A stretch of DNA of 64,000 bases. Origin: Vibrio brasiliensis LMG 20546 (lineage in GTDB: Bacteria; Pseudomonadota; Gammaproteobacteria; Enterobacterales; Vibrionaceae). Below the pieces are notes generated by a model that worked only from the letters and a program-made list of their open reading frames with translations, did no database searches and was not told the DNA's origin. Where the stretch lies: positions 1-64,000 of the forward strand of contig NZ_AEVS01000035.1 in assembly GCF_000189255.1 (NCBI RefSeq), written 5' to 3'. Below are positions 63,865-64,000 of this stretch, in pieces (the first letter of the stretch is position 1; the number at the start of each line of letters is the position of its first letter). The translations under genes and the position numbers were made by a program.

Positions 63865-63891
63865 AAAAAAGCTCCCAAGGGAGCTTTTTTT
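63865..63891. terminator. Bidirectional terminator after aroG
   Basis: AAAAAAGCTCCC / GGGAGCTTTTTT around AA, between aroG and the convergent partial gene. Confidence 0.9.
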
Positions 63892-63927
63892 GATCGCTAC
63901 TGTTATCAATCAAAGTTGTCTAACGAG

Positions 63928-64000
63928 TTAGCGCCCCATATAGGCAACGACTACCTTGTCTTGACCAAGAGTCCTGGAGAATACGTAGGCATCCTTGTTG
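63928..64000 (-). CDS. C-terminal end of a protein, possibly a GH13 alpha-amylase-type enzyme (cut by window end)
   Basis: About 23 codons remain, reading NKDAYVFSRTLGQDKVVVAY and then MGR before TAA. The pattern KDAYVFSR-LG-D-VVVA resembles the start of the C-terminal beta domain of alpha-amylase-family enzymes, where a few more strands would normally follow. The chain ends early for that family, so the call is tentative. The terminator at 63865 fits as its end. Confidence 0.35.
   Translation of the reverse strand, partial: NKDAYVFSRTLGQDKVVVAYMGR

Overview
The window looks like a piece of a Vibrio genome, probably the secondary chromosome. It combines an aa3-type cytochrome oxidase operon, a MalT-type maltodextrin locus (glgX, lamB, malM), hcp-hcr with NorR, an Scs-type thiol redox operon, nagA next to a nanK remnant, and many small regulator/transporter pairs. 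The species cannot be named from the sequence alone. I found no rRNA, tRNA, CRISPR array, insertion sequence or prophage. Gene calls rest on motifs and family resemblance read by eye; regulatory sites are consensus matches and have not been tested.

Layout. Positions 1-8 kb hold an MFS transporter fragment, a Gfo/Idh/MocA oxidoreductase, a LysR regulator, and a possible amino-acid module: an isoleucine-dioxygenase-like protein with an altered iron ligand, an EamA exporter, an AstE/aspartoacylase-like hydrolase, a MocR regulator and a second EamA exporter. Positions 8-13 kb are a nitrosative-stress block: hcr and hcp behind a sigma-54 promoter with three NorR-type sites, then norR with its own NorR-type site and a perfect FNR box. 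Positions 13-18 kb carry a GlxA-type regulator divergent from rhodanese and GST genes, then a His-rich micro-protein with an MFS carrier, a TSUP permease and YccF. Positions 18-22 kb hold a frameshifted solute-binding protein, an ArgT/HisJ-like binding protein with a HisC-like aminotransferase, and a divergent LysR gene.

Positions 22-25 kb contain a possible PD-(D/E)XK nuclease relative, nagA, the 3' stump of nanK, and a small unknown gene behind a LexA box. Positions 25-31 kb contain LysR/qorB, a SnoaL-like lipoprotein, a BenE-family carrier divergent from a SutR-like regulator over two twin operators, and a GGEEF diguanylate cyclase. Positions 31-41 kb are the glucan region: glgX, MalT boxes, lamB, malM, a large amylo-1,6-glucosidase-type enzyme and a general porin behind a CRP site. 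Positions 41-45 kb hold an FAH-family protein, an unannotated 37-residue membrane peptide whose ribosome-binding site lies in a hairpin, AzlCD with an AraC regulator, a LysE exporter and a GNAT acetyltransferase.

Positions 45-49 kb are the Scs-like operon (unknown membrane protein, ScsB, ScsD-like, ScsC-like), followed by a phosphohexomutase. Positions 51-59 kb are the cytochrome oxidase operon with its assembly genes: coxB, ctaD, ctaG, coxC, DUF2909 (antisense), surf1, a degenerate Sco-like gene, ctaA and ctaB. Positions 59-62.5 kb encode a complete polar amino-acid ABC transporter. The window ends with aroG behind TyrR-like boxes and the tail of a gene that may encode a GH13 enzyme.

The observations most worth following are the dioxygenase-exporter-hydrolase module with its Asp-to-Asn change, the LexA-preceded 72-residue gene, the sigma-54/NorR/FNR wiring of hcp and norR, the hairpin-masked 37-residue peptide, and the degenerate Sco-like protein in the oxidase operon.
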